A stretch of DNA of 64,000 nucleotides, taken from positions 930,001 to 994,000 of the forward strand of contig OZ220465.1 of the NCBI GenBank assembly GCA_965115815.1, given 5' to 3'. Origin of the DNA: VXPW01 sp965115815 (GTDB taxonomy: Bacteria; Pseudomonadota; Alphaproteobacteria; TMED109). Positions 26,306 through 34,966 of this stretch are shown here, one piece after another. The notes beneath the pieces are model-generated. The model had not been told where the DNA came from and ran no database searches. It saw nothing but the letters and a program-made list of their open reading frames with translations. The position numbers were made by a program, and so were the translations under genes. Position 1 is the stretch's first letter, and every line of letters starts with the position of its first letter.

Positions 26306-28646
26306 CAGACGTCCTGACCTCGTCCAACGTCAGGTGAGACGATTCTGGGGTGTTGTGCCGTCGATGTCGTAGACGAGGCGGAGGTTGGTTCCCGGATAGA
26401 CGGTCCTGGTCTGGTTGAGTTCTTCGATCAGCGGCAGCAGTGCTTTTTCGGTTGCGTTGTTGGCCAGGCCGAGGATGTTGACCCTGAGGATGCCGCTTTC
26501 GGGGTCCGGCTCGATGCTGGCATCGGCGGTCATCAGGGCGGCGAGGAGGGTGCGGACGGTGTTGGGTCGTGCCTTTCCCCGGATCACGGGGGCCATCATG
26601 CGGGTTTCGGCGCGATCGCAGATCATGCGGACGAGATCGATGAGGAGGCGTCGCGTTCGTGGCAAGGTGTCGGGCTGGTCGCGGTCGGCACGTTCGCCGA
26701 CACGGACATGGCTGGCCAGGGTCGAGCGGCGCTCCTTGAGTTCGGCGAGGGCCTCCTCGAGAGCGCCGACTTCGGCAGCGAGAGCGTCGGTTGCCTTGCC
26801 CTTGGCGGTGGCCCTGGCGACCCGCACCTGCAGTTGAGCGAGGCGCGCCTGGTGCTTCCGGATGGCCGTGCGCACGGTCCTCATGGCCGGATGGACCACG
26901 AGGGTGTCGTCATTGAGCGTCTCGAAGCCCTGCTCCGGCAGGGCGTCAAGGTTGTAGGCGTCACGCATGTACTGGAAGAAGTTCTCCTGAACCCAGCGCG
27001 AGAACATCGCCCCGGCGACCTCTTCCATCGCCATCCCCGGATGGGTGGTGATGAGCGGCACCTGGCGGCCATGGTCCAGGAGGCGGCGGATCTGGCGGAC
27101 CTTGTAGCCCTTGGCCAGAGCGATCTTCTTCTCGGCCCGTCGGACCTGGGTCGAGGGGGTCCCCGCCGGCCCGTGAAGGGGCACCGTGCATTCTGTGAAG
27201 TCCTCGACGGCCCAGTCCTTGCCCTTGAAGTTCTTGTGCCAGGTGAGGACCGCGATACCGCGGCGCGCCAGACGGCGGAACCGGTCCGGGCTCCAGCCCT
27301 CGCGGTCAAAGACCAGGGTGACCGCCGGCGGGCCGCCGCGAAGAAGGTCACCGGCATCCCCGGTGACGACCCCCAGGGTCTCCAGCTCAGGGACCACGTC
27401 CTGCTCCAGAGCCCGCACCATCGTGCCATCGAGATCCTTGTGGAGACACACCAACGGGGCGCCCGAAAGGGCGTTGATCCCGTAGCTTGCCGCGGCCGGA
27501 AGGCAGAGCTTCTGGCGCGACACGAAGGGCTTCGGCACCGTGCCCTTGCCGGGGTAGACCTTGACATGGCCGTCCACGGCCAGCGTCATCCAGTCCTGCG
27601 AGCCGTCCTCGAGCCAGGACCGCCCGAGGGCCCGTTGCCATGCCTCCACCGTCTCGGGAGAGGCGGCAAGGGCGGCCACCTTCCTCCTCAGGGTCTTGAC
27701 CTCCGGGCATCGGTCGAGACCCAGCAGAAGACCCCATTCCCCGGGCGCCGGGTAGCGCAGTCTCTCCGGCGTGCGCACCCGGGCCAGGGTCATGAAGGCC
27801 AGCAGGATGAGGACGGTCGAGAGACCGTAGAACCCCGCCGGCAGACGCAAGACGCGGTGCGCCGTCTCGAGGAGACCCTCCCGCAGCAGCATCGGCAGGG
27901 CCGCAAGGACCCCGCCTCTCTCGACCGCAAGGGCCTTCGTGTCGAAGCGGGGAGCGGCCTCCTCCCTCATCCCCGTGGAAGCCCGCAGGCGCCCCTCGAC
28001 ATCGTGGCAGGCCCGTCCCATCGCCGGACGCCGGGCCTCCTTCGAGCGTTGCGAACGTTCGCTCGCCACGGCGCCCTCGACCACCGGAGCCTGGAGGACG
28101 CCTGACCGCAGGTTCTCGTGGAAGGTGCTGTGCGACACGCCCAGCGCCCGGGCACAGGCGCGTCCGCTGGTGCCCGAGGCCAGCATCGTTTCGGCGCGTC
28201 GCGCCATCGCCGGGGAGATCACCGTGCGTCTCCGCGGTCGCTGCGGTGCTCCGAACGCCGCCTCGCCCCTGGCTTTCAGGAGCTTCACCGCACGGTAGAC
28301 GGTGGGCCGTGAGACCCCGAAGGCCCTCGCCAAATCGACCACGCGCACACCGGCGGCCGTGGAGAACCGGGCGATGCGCAGGGCTTGGGCACGGGAGTCC
28401 TGGGCCGCATGGCAGTCGAACGGCTCAAGATTGGAGAAATACCACGCCGGATCGCCGATGACGGCCCACGAGAAGGACGAGGCGATGGGGGTGGCATGAG
28501 CCGGCTGGAGCGGTAGGGAGGGGGTCATGGCGATTCCAATGTGTAACACATGATATTAGACACACTGGTCGCAGAAACACAGGAAAACAGGGGGACTTCC
28601 TGACGGGCGCGATAGGCCTCCTCAGAAGGGCAGGTCAGGACGTCTG
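26306..28646 (-). mobile_element. Unclassified DDE insertion element, 2341 bp
   Basis: Inverted ends CAGACGTCCTGACCT are perfect over 15 bp. The 5-bp duplication ATATT lies at 26301-26305 and 28647-28651. A single large transposase gene fills it. It is inserted in the MITE-B copy, downstream of the IS66 insertion point. Confidence 0.88.
26330..28549 (-). CDS. Large HTH-DDE transposase
   Basis: 739 residues (a second ATG gives 732). The N-terminal region has two helix-turn-helix-like segments: VVDLARAFGVSRPTVYRAVK (about 70-90) and ACARALGVSHSTFHENL (about 135-150). The middle part has DWMTLAVDGHVKVYPGKG with the first acidic residue, VTLVFDREGWSPDRFRRLAR as the second, and SRWVQENFFQYMRDAYNLDA as the C-terminal Glu-containing motif. 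A coiled-coil stretch follows (RKHQARLAQLQVRVARATAK). This resembles the large transposases grouped among unclassified ISs. Full length with intact ends, so possibly active. Confidence 0.75.
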   Translation of the reverse strand: MLHIGIAMTPSLPLQPAHATPIASSFSWAVIGDPAWYFSNLEPFDCHAAQDSRAQALRIARFSTAAGVRVVDLARAFGVSRPTVYRAVKLLKARGEAAFGAPQRPRRRTVISPAMARRAETMLASGTSGRACARALGVSHSTFHENLRSGVLQAPVVEGAVASERSQRSKEARRPAMGRACHDVEGRLRASTGMREEAAPRFDTKALAVERGGVLAALPMLLREGLLETAHRVLRLPAGFYGLSTVLILLAFMTLARVRTPERLRYPAPGEWGLLLGLDRCPEVKTLRRKVAALAASPETVEAWQRALGRSWLEDGSQDWMTLAVDGHVKVYPGKGTVPKPFVSRQKLCLPAAASYGINALSGAPLVCLHKDLDGTMVRALEQDVVPELETLGVVTGDAGDLLRGGPPAVTLVFDREGWSPDRFRRLARRGIAVLTWHKNFKGKDWAVEDFTECTVPLHGPAGTPSTQVRRAEKKIALAKGYKVRQIRRLLDHGRQVPLITTHPGMAMEEVAGAMFSRWVQENFFQYMRDAYNLDALPEQGFETLNDDTLVVHPAMRTVRTAIRKHQARLAQLQVRVARATAKGKATDALAAEVGALEEALAELKERRSTLASHVRVGERADRDQPDTLPRTRRLLIDLVRMICDRAETRMMAPVIRGKARPNTVRTLLAALMTADASIEPDPESGILRVNILGLANNATEKALLPLIEELNQTRTVYPGTNLRLVYDIDGTTPQNRLT

Positions 28647-28704
28647 ATATTGAGCTCTCATTCATGTAATCCGAATCTTAGGGATTTTCCGGGCAGACAT
28701 TAGT

Positions 28705-28901
28705 TAGTGTCTGCACGGAAAATCATAACGCACTGTATATGAAGCTATATTTGGAATCTGGAGAACCGAAGATTCCTTCTTTGAGGGCATATGACGGCAT
28801 ATTCCGCTGAAATCAGGCTGGATTCGATGAATCTTCGCCCTGTCAATATTGAGCTTTCATTCATGTAATCAGGCTCTTAGGGATTTTCCGTGCAGGCACT
28901 A
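28705..28901. mobile_element. MITE-B, intact copy, 197 bp
   Basis: Ends are TAGTGTCTGCACGGAAAATC and the inverse of TAGTGCCTGCACGGAAAATC. It follows the interrupted copy after just two bases (GT) and ends about 200 bp upstream of the first nuclease-array gene. Confidence 0.85.
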
Positions 28902-29108
28902 GTTACCGAAGCGGAACGGCTCCTGGACGACTGCGGGTTGCCGGTCCTGTGCGCCCCGGTCCGCATCTGTCCCTTGCTCGTGGACAGGCAGGCGGATAGC
29001 GTGGCCGTGCATTCGGCGGGACTGTTCCGGGACTTTCGGGGCCGCGACAGGGGATGTCCCGCACTCCCCGCTTGACTGTACGTGCCGACGCCGCGAAGGG
29101 AGGGACCG

Positions 29109-30674
29109 ATGACCCGTCGCCGTCTTCCGATCGGGATCCAGAACTTCCGACGCCTCCGGGAGACCGGCAGCTACTATGTCGACAAGACCGCTCTTGTTCG
29201 GGATCTGATCGAGCAGGGCGACCATTACTTCCTGTCCCGTCCGCGCCGCTTCGGCAAGAGCCTGCTGCTCGACACGCTGGGATCGCTGTTCGCCTGTCAG
29301 GAACGCCTGTTTCGGGGCTTGGCCATCCATCCCCACTGGGACTGGTCGTCGCCGCATCCGGTGGTGCGGCTGAGCTTCGATGGCAAGTACGACGAACCCG
29401 GGGACATCGAGCGCAACGTCCTCAACCAGCTGGCAATCATCGAACATGGTGCCGGCCTCGACCAGGTACCGGCTGTCAGCACGGGTCCGGAGCGCTTGCA
29501 GAATGTCCTCTATCACCTGCACGGCGCCACGGGCCGGCCGGTCGTGGTGCTGGTGGACGAGTACGACAAGCCGATCCTCGACATGCTCCACGATCCGGAG
29601 CGCGCGACGGCCAACCGGGACTACCTGCGCGGCCTCTACGGCATCGTCAAGGGCAGCGCCCGCCATGTCCGCTTCGTCTTCGTCACCGGGGTGAGCATGT
29701 TCTCGAAGGTCAGCCTGTTCTCGGGGCTCAACAATCTCGAGGACATCAGCCTCGATCCCCGCTTTGCCACGATCTGCGGCTACCGCGAGGAGGATCTGGA
29801 CCGGGTGTTCGGCCCCGAGCTGGGCGGGCTGGACCGCGAGAAGATCCGCACCTGGTACAACGGCTACCACTGGCGGGGCGGGGAGCGGGTTTACAATCCT
29901 TACGATGTGCTCCTGCTGTTCGACCATCGGGAATTCCGAGACTACTGGTTCGAGACCGGATCGCTGGACTTCCTGTTCCGGATGCTGATGGAGAAGTCCG
30001 TGAGCCCGATGGAACTGGAGGGGCGGTTGGCGGACATGTCACGGGTCTCGAAGTTCGAGGTCGGCGCCATCGACATCGACGCACTGCTGTTCCAGGCCGG
30101 ATACCTGACCATCGCGGGGGAGGAGAAACGGGGCCACAGGATCCTCTACCGGCTGGACTATCCCAACCTCGAGGTTCGGCTCAGCCTGAACGACGGGCTG
30201 CTCGCGTGGTTGGGGCAGAACGACTCCGATCCGCCGGAGCGGGGGCGGGAATTCTGCGCGTTGCTGGAGGCGCACGACTTCGCGGGCTTCGGCGAGCAAC
30301 TCCGCGCCTGGCTCGCGGGGATCCCGTACCAATGGCATGCGAAGGGCGACCTGGCGCGCTACGAGGCTTGGTATGCGGGCCTCCTCTACATGTGCCTGCG
30401 CGCGGCCGGGGCGGATCTCAGCGCGGAGGAAGCCTCCCATCGCGGCCGTGCGGACCTGGTGGTGCGCCTCGGCGGGCAGGTCTTCGTGCTGGAGTTCAAG
30501 ATGGCCGACGGCGCGGAGGGCGCCGCTGCCGCGCTGGATGCGGCGCTGGCGCAGATGCGCGCGCGGGGCTATGCGGAGACCTACTGCGACCGCGACGGCC
30601 CGGTTTACCTGATCGGCGTGGCCTGCGGGCGCGAGGCGCGGAACCTCCTCGACCTCCGCGCCGAACCCGCATGA
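29109..30674 (+). CDS. AAA-ATPase-like/PD-(D/E)XK nuclease fusion, copy 1
   Basis: 521 residues. The N-terminal ATPase-like domain has Walker A RRFGKSLLL (Lys50), Walker B VVVLVDEYDKPIL (Asp150-Glu151) and the sensor-like segment FVTGVSMFSKVSLFSGLNNL. The C-terminal domain has the nuclease pattern RGRADLVV (Asp449) and FVLEFKM (Glu462, Lys464). This is the layout of AAA-ATPase_like plus PDDEXK_9 proteins, a family of unclear role often present in many paralogues. The N-terminal 40 residues are the most divergent of the seven copies (IGIQNFRRLRETGSYYVDKT). ATG 29109 follows AGGGAGGGACCG. Block types: alpha at residues 92-137, LLLFDHREF at about 272. Confidence 0.88.
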   Translation: MTRRRLPIGIQNFRRLRETGSYYVDKTALVRDLIEQGDHYFLSRPRRFGKSLLLDTLGSLFACQERLFRGLAIHPHWDWSSPHPVVRLSFDGKYDEPGDIERNVLNQLAIIEHGAGLDQVPAVSTGPERLQNVLYHLHGATGRPVVVLVDEYDKPILDMLHDPERATANRDYLRGLYGIVKGSARHVRFVFVTGVSMFSKVSLFSGLNNLEDISLDPRFATICGYREEDLDRVFGPELGGLDREKIRTWYNGYHWRGGERVYNPYDVLLLFDHREFRDYWFETGSLDFLFRMLMEKSVSPMELEGRLADMSRVSKFEVGAIDIDALLFQAGYLTIAGEEKRGHRILYRLDYPNLEVRLSLNDGLLAWLGQNDSDPPERGREFCALLEAHDFAGFGEQLRAWLAGIPYQWHAKGDLARYEAWYAGLLYMCLRAAGADLSAEEASHRGRADLVVRLGGQVFVLEFKMADGAEGAAAALDAALAQMRARGYAETYCDRDGPVYLIGVACGREARNLLDLRAEPA

Positions 30675-31124
30675 CCGTGCCTCTCGTCTGCGGACCCATG
30701 CAGGGATCCGGCAGCGCCTCCTGAACGAACTTCGGGGTGCCGGCCATGTTCGCCTTGGTCGTCCCTGTCTCTTGCTCATGGACCGGCGGGCGGATAGCGT
30801 GGCCGTACGTCGATGCGGCGGTTTCGGAACCTTCGGAGCCACGACAAGGAAGGTTCCGCGCACCCCGCCTGCCCGCAGTTTCCGGCGCCGCGAGGGGAGA
30901 GACCGATGACCCGCCGCTGTCTTCCGATCGGGATCCAGGACTTTCCGACGATCCGGAACGAGGACTTCTATTATGTCGACAAGACGTCGCTCGTCCGGCA
31001 GCTGGTGGACGAGGGGCGCCACTATTTCCTGTCCCGTCCGCGCCGCTTCGGCAAGAGCCTGCTGCTCGACACGCTGGGATCGCTGTTCGCCTGCCACGAG
31101 CCCTTGTTTCGGGGATTATATCTA

Positions 31125-31371
31125 GTAGTCCACCGACGTTGCATTGATGGCTGCAGGATGGGGCGGTATTTCCGTGTCGGTCCGTGTCGGTGCGTGTCGG
31201 CCCCGTGTCGGCACCCGCTGGAACCGGGCTGTTCGCTGAGATTCTCGCACCGCTTCTAAGGATCAGATAAAGAACACAATGGGATTATTAGGCCTCTATG
31301 GATCAGGTGTCAGGTCTGAGCATCGGGGCCAGCTCATGCCTGCAGCCCCCAATCCAACGTTTCCGTACTGC
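31125..31371. mobile_element. IS630-type MITE (here MITE-A), 247 bp
   Basis: It is flanked by TA (31123-31124, 31372-31373), with ends GTAGTCCACCGACGTTG and CCAACGTTTCCGTACTGC. It carries four CGTGTCGG-type repeats (about 31171-31210), the same as at the right end of the full IS630. No coding capacity. Confidence 0.75.
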
Positions 31372-31568
31372 TAGTGCCTGCCCGGAAAATCATAACACAT
31401 TGTATATGCAACCATATCTGGAATTTGGAGAATCGAAGACTCCTTCTTTGAGGGCATATGACGGCATATTCCGCTGAAATCAGGCTGGATTCGATGAATC
31501 TTCGCCCTGTCAATATTGAGCTTTCATTCATGTAATCAGACTCTTAGGGATTTTCCGTGCAGACACTA
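31372..31568. mobile_element. MITE-B, copy inside the composite insertion
   Basis: 197 bp, with ends TAGTGCCTGCCCGGAAAATC and the inverse of TAGTGTCTGCACGGAAAATC. It starts at the TA that ends the adjacent IS630-type MITE. Confidence 0.85.
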
Positions 31569-33032
31569 GATACCGGGGATTGGCCATCCACTCCCACTGG
31601 GACTGGTCCTCGCCGCATCCGGTGGTGCGGCTGAGCTTCGATGGCAAGTACGACGAACCCGGGGACATCGAGCGCAACGTCCTCAACCAGCTGGCAATCA
31701 TCGAACATGGTGCCGGCCTCGACCAGGTACCGGCTGTCAGCACGGGTCCGGAGCGCTTGCAGAATGTCCTCTATCACCTGCACGGCGCCACCGGCCGGCA
31801 GGTGGTCGTGCTGGTGGACGAGTACGACAAGCCGATCCTCGACATGCTCCACGATCCGGAGCGCGCGACGGCCAACCGGGACTACCTGCGCGGCCTCTAC
31901 GGCATCGTCAAGGGCAGCGCCCGCCATGTCCGCTTCGTCTTCGTTACCGGGGTGAGCATGTTCTCGAAGGTCAGCCTGTTCTCGGGGCTCAACAATCTGA
32001 AGGACATCAGCCTTGATCCGCGTTTTGCCACGATCTGCGGCTATCGCGAGGAGGACCTGGACCGGGTGTTCGGGCCCGAACTGGCCGGGCTGAACCGCGA
32101 CGAGATCCGCACCTGGTACAACGGCTACCACTGGCGGGGCGGGGAGCGGGTCTACAATCCTTACGATGTGCTTCTGCTGTTCGACCATCGGGAATTCCGA
32201 GACTACTGGTTCGAGACCGGATCGCCGGACTTCCTGTTCCGGATGCTGATGGAGAAGTCCGTGAGCCCGATGGAGCTGGAAGGGCGGTTGGCGGAGATGT
32301 CACGGGTCTCGAAGTTCGAGGTCGGCGCCATCGACATCGAGGCGCTGCTGTTCCAGGCCGGATACCTGACCATCGCGGGGGAGAAGAAACGGGGCCACAG
32401 GATCCTCTACCGGCTGGACTATCCCAACCTCGAGGTTCGGCTCAGCCTGAACGACGGGCTACTCGCGTGGTTGGGGCAGAACGATTCCGATCCGCCGGAG
32501 CGGGGGCGGGAATTCTGCGCGTTGCTGGAGGCGCACGACTTCGCGGGCTTCGGCGAGCAACTCCGCGCCTGGCTCGCGGGGATCCCGTACCAATGGCATG
32601 CGAAGGGCGACCTGGCGCGCTACGAGGCCTGGTATGCGGGCCTCCTCTACATGTGCCTGCGCGCGGCCGGGGCGGATCTCAGCGCGGAGGAAGCCTCCCA
32701 TCGCGGCCGTGCGGACTTGGTGGTGCGCCTCGGTGGGCAGGTCTTCGTGCTGGAGTTCAAGATGGCCGACGGCGCGGAGGGCGCCGCTGCCGCGCTGGAT
32801 GCGGCGCTGGCGCAGATGCGCGCGCGGGGCTATGCGGAGACCTACCGCGGCCACGACGGCCCGGTCCACCTGATTGGCGTGGCCTGCGGGCGCGAGGCGC
32901 GGAACCTTCTCGATATCCGCGCCGAACCCGCGTGACCGTGCTCCTCGTCTGCCGACCCATGCAGGGATCCGGCAGCGCCTCCTGAACGAACTTCGGGGTG
33001 CCGGCCATGTTCGCCTTGGTCGTCCCTGTCTC

Positions 33033-33060
33033 TTGCTCATGGACCGGCGGGCGGATAGCG
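33033..33060 (+). promoter_or_regulatory. Conserved promoter-like block in the array spacer
   Basis: TTGCTC followed after 15-16 bp by GATAGCG lies about 110-140 bp upstream of the copy 3 start. The same block stands before every copy, including the more diverged leaders of copy 1 (about 28976) and copy 7 (about 59393), where the flanks differ. Conservation suggests a shared promoter or operator; the match to a sigma-70 consensus is weak. Confidence 0.3.
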
Positions 33061-33168
33061 TGGCCGTACGTCGATGCGGCGGTTCCGGAACCTTCGGAGC
33101 CACGACAAGGAAGGTTCCGTGCACCCCGCCTGCCCGAAGTTTCCGGCACCGCGAGGGGGGAGAGACCG

Positions 33169-34734
33169 ATGACCCGCCGCTGTCTTCCGATCGGGATCCA
33201 GGACTTTCCGACGATCCGGAACGAGGACTTCTATTATGTCGACAAGACGTCGCTCGTCCGGCAGCTGGTGGACGAGGGGCGTCACTATTTCCTGTCCCGT
33301 CCGCGCCGCTTCGGCAAGAGCCTGCTGCTCGACACGCTGGGATCGCTGTTCGCCTGTCAGGAACGCCTGTTTCGGGGCTTGGCCATCCATCCCCACTGGG
33401 ACTGGTCCTCGCCGCATCCGGTGGTGCGGCTGAGCTTCGATGGCAAGTACGACGAACCCGGGGACATCGAGCGCAACGTCCTCAACCAGCTGGCAATCAT
33501 CGAACATGGTGCCGGCCTCGACCAGGTACCGGCTGTCAGCACGGGTCCGGAGCGCTTGCAGAATGTCCTCTATCACCTGCACGGCGCCACCGGCCGGCCG
33601 GTCGTGGTGCTGGTGGACGAGTACGACAAGCCGATCCTCGACGTGCTCCACGATCCCGAGCGCGCGACGGCCAACCGGGACTACCTGCGCGGCTTCTACG
33701 GCATCGTCAAGGGCAGCGCCCGCCATGTCCGCTTCGTCTTCGTCACCGGGGTGAGCATGTTCTCGAAGGTCAGCCTGTTCTCGGGGCTCAACAATCTCGA
33801 GGACATCAGCCTCGATCCCCGCTTTGCCACGATCTGCGGCTACCGCGAGGAGGATCTGGACCGGGTGTTCGGCCCCGAGCTGGGCGGGCTGGACCGCGAG
33901 AAGATCCGTACCTGGTACGACGGCTACCACTGGCGGGGCGGAGAGCGGGTCTACAACCCCTATGACGTGCTGCTGTTCCTGCGGAAGCGCGAGTTCCGTC
34001 CCTTCTGGTTCGAGACAGGGTCTCCGGACTTCCTGTTCCGGATGCTGATGGAGAAGTCCGTGAGCCCGATGGAACTGGAGGGACGGATGGCGGAGATGTC
34101 GCGGGTTTCGAAGTTCGAGGTCGGCGCCATCGACATCGAGGCACTGCTGTTCCAGACCGGATACCTGACCATCGCGGGGGAGGAGAAACGAGGCCACAGG
34201 ATCCTCTACCGGCTGGACTATCCCAATCTCGAGGTCCGGCTCAGCCTGAACGACGGGCTGCTCGCCTGGTTGGAGCAGAACGATCCCGATCCGCCGGAGC
34301 GGGGACGGGAGTTCTGTGCGCTGCTGGAGGCGCACGACTTCGCGGGCTTCGGCGAGAAACTCCGCGCCTGGCTCGCGGGGATCCCGTACCAGTGGCATGC
34401 CCAGGGCGACCTGGCGCGCTACGAGGCCTGGTATGCGGGCCTCCTCTACATGTGCCTGCGCGCGGCCGGGGCGGATCTCAGCGCGGAGGAAGCCTCCCAT
34501 CGCGGCCGTGCGGACTTGGTGGTGCGCCTCGGTGGGCAGGTCTTCGTGCTGGAGTTCAAGATGGCCGACGGCGCGGAGGGCGCCGCTGCCGCGCTGGATG
34601 CGGCGCTGGCGCAGATGCGTGAGCGGGGCTATGCGGAGACCTACCGCGACCGCGACGGCCCGGTTTACCTGATCGGCGTGGCCTGTGGGCGCGAGGCGCG
34701 GAACCTTCTCGATATCCGCGCCGAACCCGCGTGA
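33169..34734 (+). CDS. AAA-ATPase-like/PD-(D/E)XK nuclease fusion, copy 3
   Basis: 521 residues with all motifs intact: RRFGKSLLL, VVVLVDEYDKPIL, RGRADLVV, FVLEFKM. ATG 33169 is preceded by GGGGGGAGAGACCG. Mosaic type: alpha block at residues 92-137, GLDREKIRTWYDG near 245, the alternative LLFLRKREFRPFWF block near 272 and LLAWLEQNDPDPP near 390. It shares the alpha block with copies 1, 2 and 7 but the later blocks with copy 5. Confidence 0.88.
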   Translation: MTRRCLPIGIQDFPTIRNEDFYYVDKTSLVRQLVDEGRHYFLSRPRRFGKSLLLDTLGSLFACQERLFRGLAIHPHWDWSSPHPVVRLSFDGKYDEPGDIERNVLNQLAIIEHGAGLDQVPAVSTGPERLQNVLYHLHGATGRPVVVLVDEYDKPILDVLHDPERATANRDYLRGFYGIVKGSARHVRFVFVTGVSMFSKVSLFSGLNNLEDISLDPRFATICGYREEDLDRVFGPELGGLDREKIRTWYDGYHWRGGERVYNPYDVLLFLRKREFRPFWFETGSPDFLFRMLMEKSVSPMELEGRMAEMSRVSKFEVGAIDIEALLFQTGYLTIAGEEKRGHRILYRLDYPNLEVRLSLNDGLLAWLEQNDPDPPERGREFCALLEAHDFAGFGEKLRAWLAGIPYQWHAQGDLARYEAWYAGLLYMCLRAAGADLSAEEASHRGRADLVVRLGGQVFVLEFKMADGAEGAAAALDAALAQMRERGYAETYRDRDGPVYLIGVACGREARNLLDIRAEPA

Positions 34735-34966
34735 CCGTGCTCCTCGTCTGCCGACCCATGCAGGGATCCGGCAGCGCCTCCTGAACGAACTTCGGGGTGC
34801 CGGCCATGTTCGCCTTGGTCGTCCCTGTCTCTTGCTCATGGACCGGCGGGCGGATAGCGTGGCCGTACGTCGATGCGGCGGTTCCGGAACCTTCGGAGCC
34901 ACGACAAGGAAGGTTCCGTGCACCCCGCCTGCCCGAAGTTTCCGGCACCGCGAGGGGGAGAGACCG

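Larger units (their letters stand above)
23868..28702. mobile_element. MITE-B copy, interrupted by an IS66 and a DDE element
   Basis: Three pieces (23868-23958, 26243-26305, 28647-28702) rejoin to the 197-bp MITE when the two inserted elements and one copy of each target duplication are removed. The junctions are CATATGAC (IS66) and ATATT (DDE element). Confidence 0.85.
31118..31573. mobile_element. 456-bp composite insertion in copy 2 (two MITEs)
   Basis: It lies between CGGGGATT at 31110-31117 and 31574-31581, an 8-bp direct repeat. The outer bases ATATCTAG and CTAGATAC form an imperfect inverted repeat resembling the GTATCTA tips of the local IS66 elements. Inside are a 247-bp IS630-type MITE and a 197-bp MITE-B sharing one TA. 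Confidence 0.75.
30906..32935 (+). pseudogene. AAA-ATPase-like/PD-(D/E)XK fusion, copy 2, disrupted
   Basis: It is identical in layout to the other copies but cut after LFACHEPLFRGL by a 456-bp insertion (31118-31573) flanked by CGGGGATT. The downstream part resumes at about 31580 with LAIHSHWDWSSPHP and runs uninterrupted to the PD-(D/E)XK end (FVLEFKM). Walker A (RRFGKSLLL) is on the upstream fragment and Walker B on the downstream one, so neither piece alone is a complete ATPase. Alpha block; apart from that block it is nearly identical to copy 4. Confidence 0.9.
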
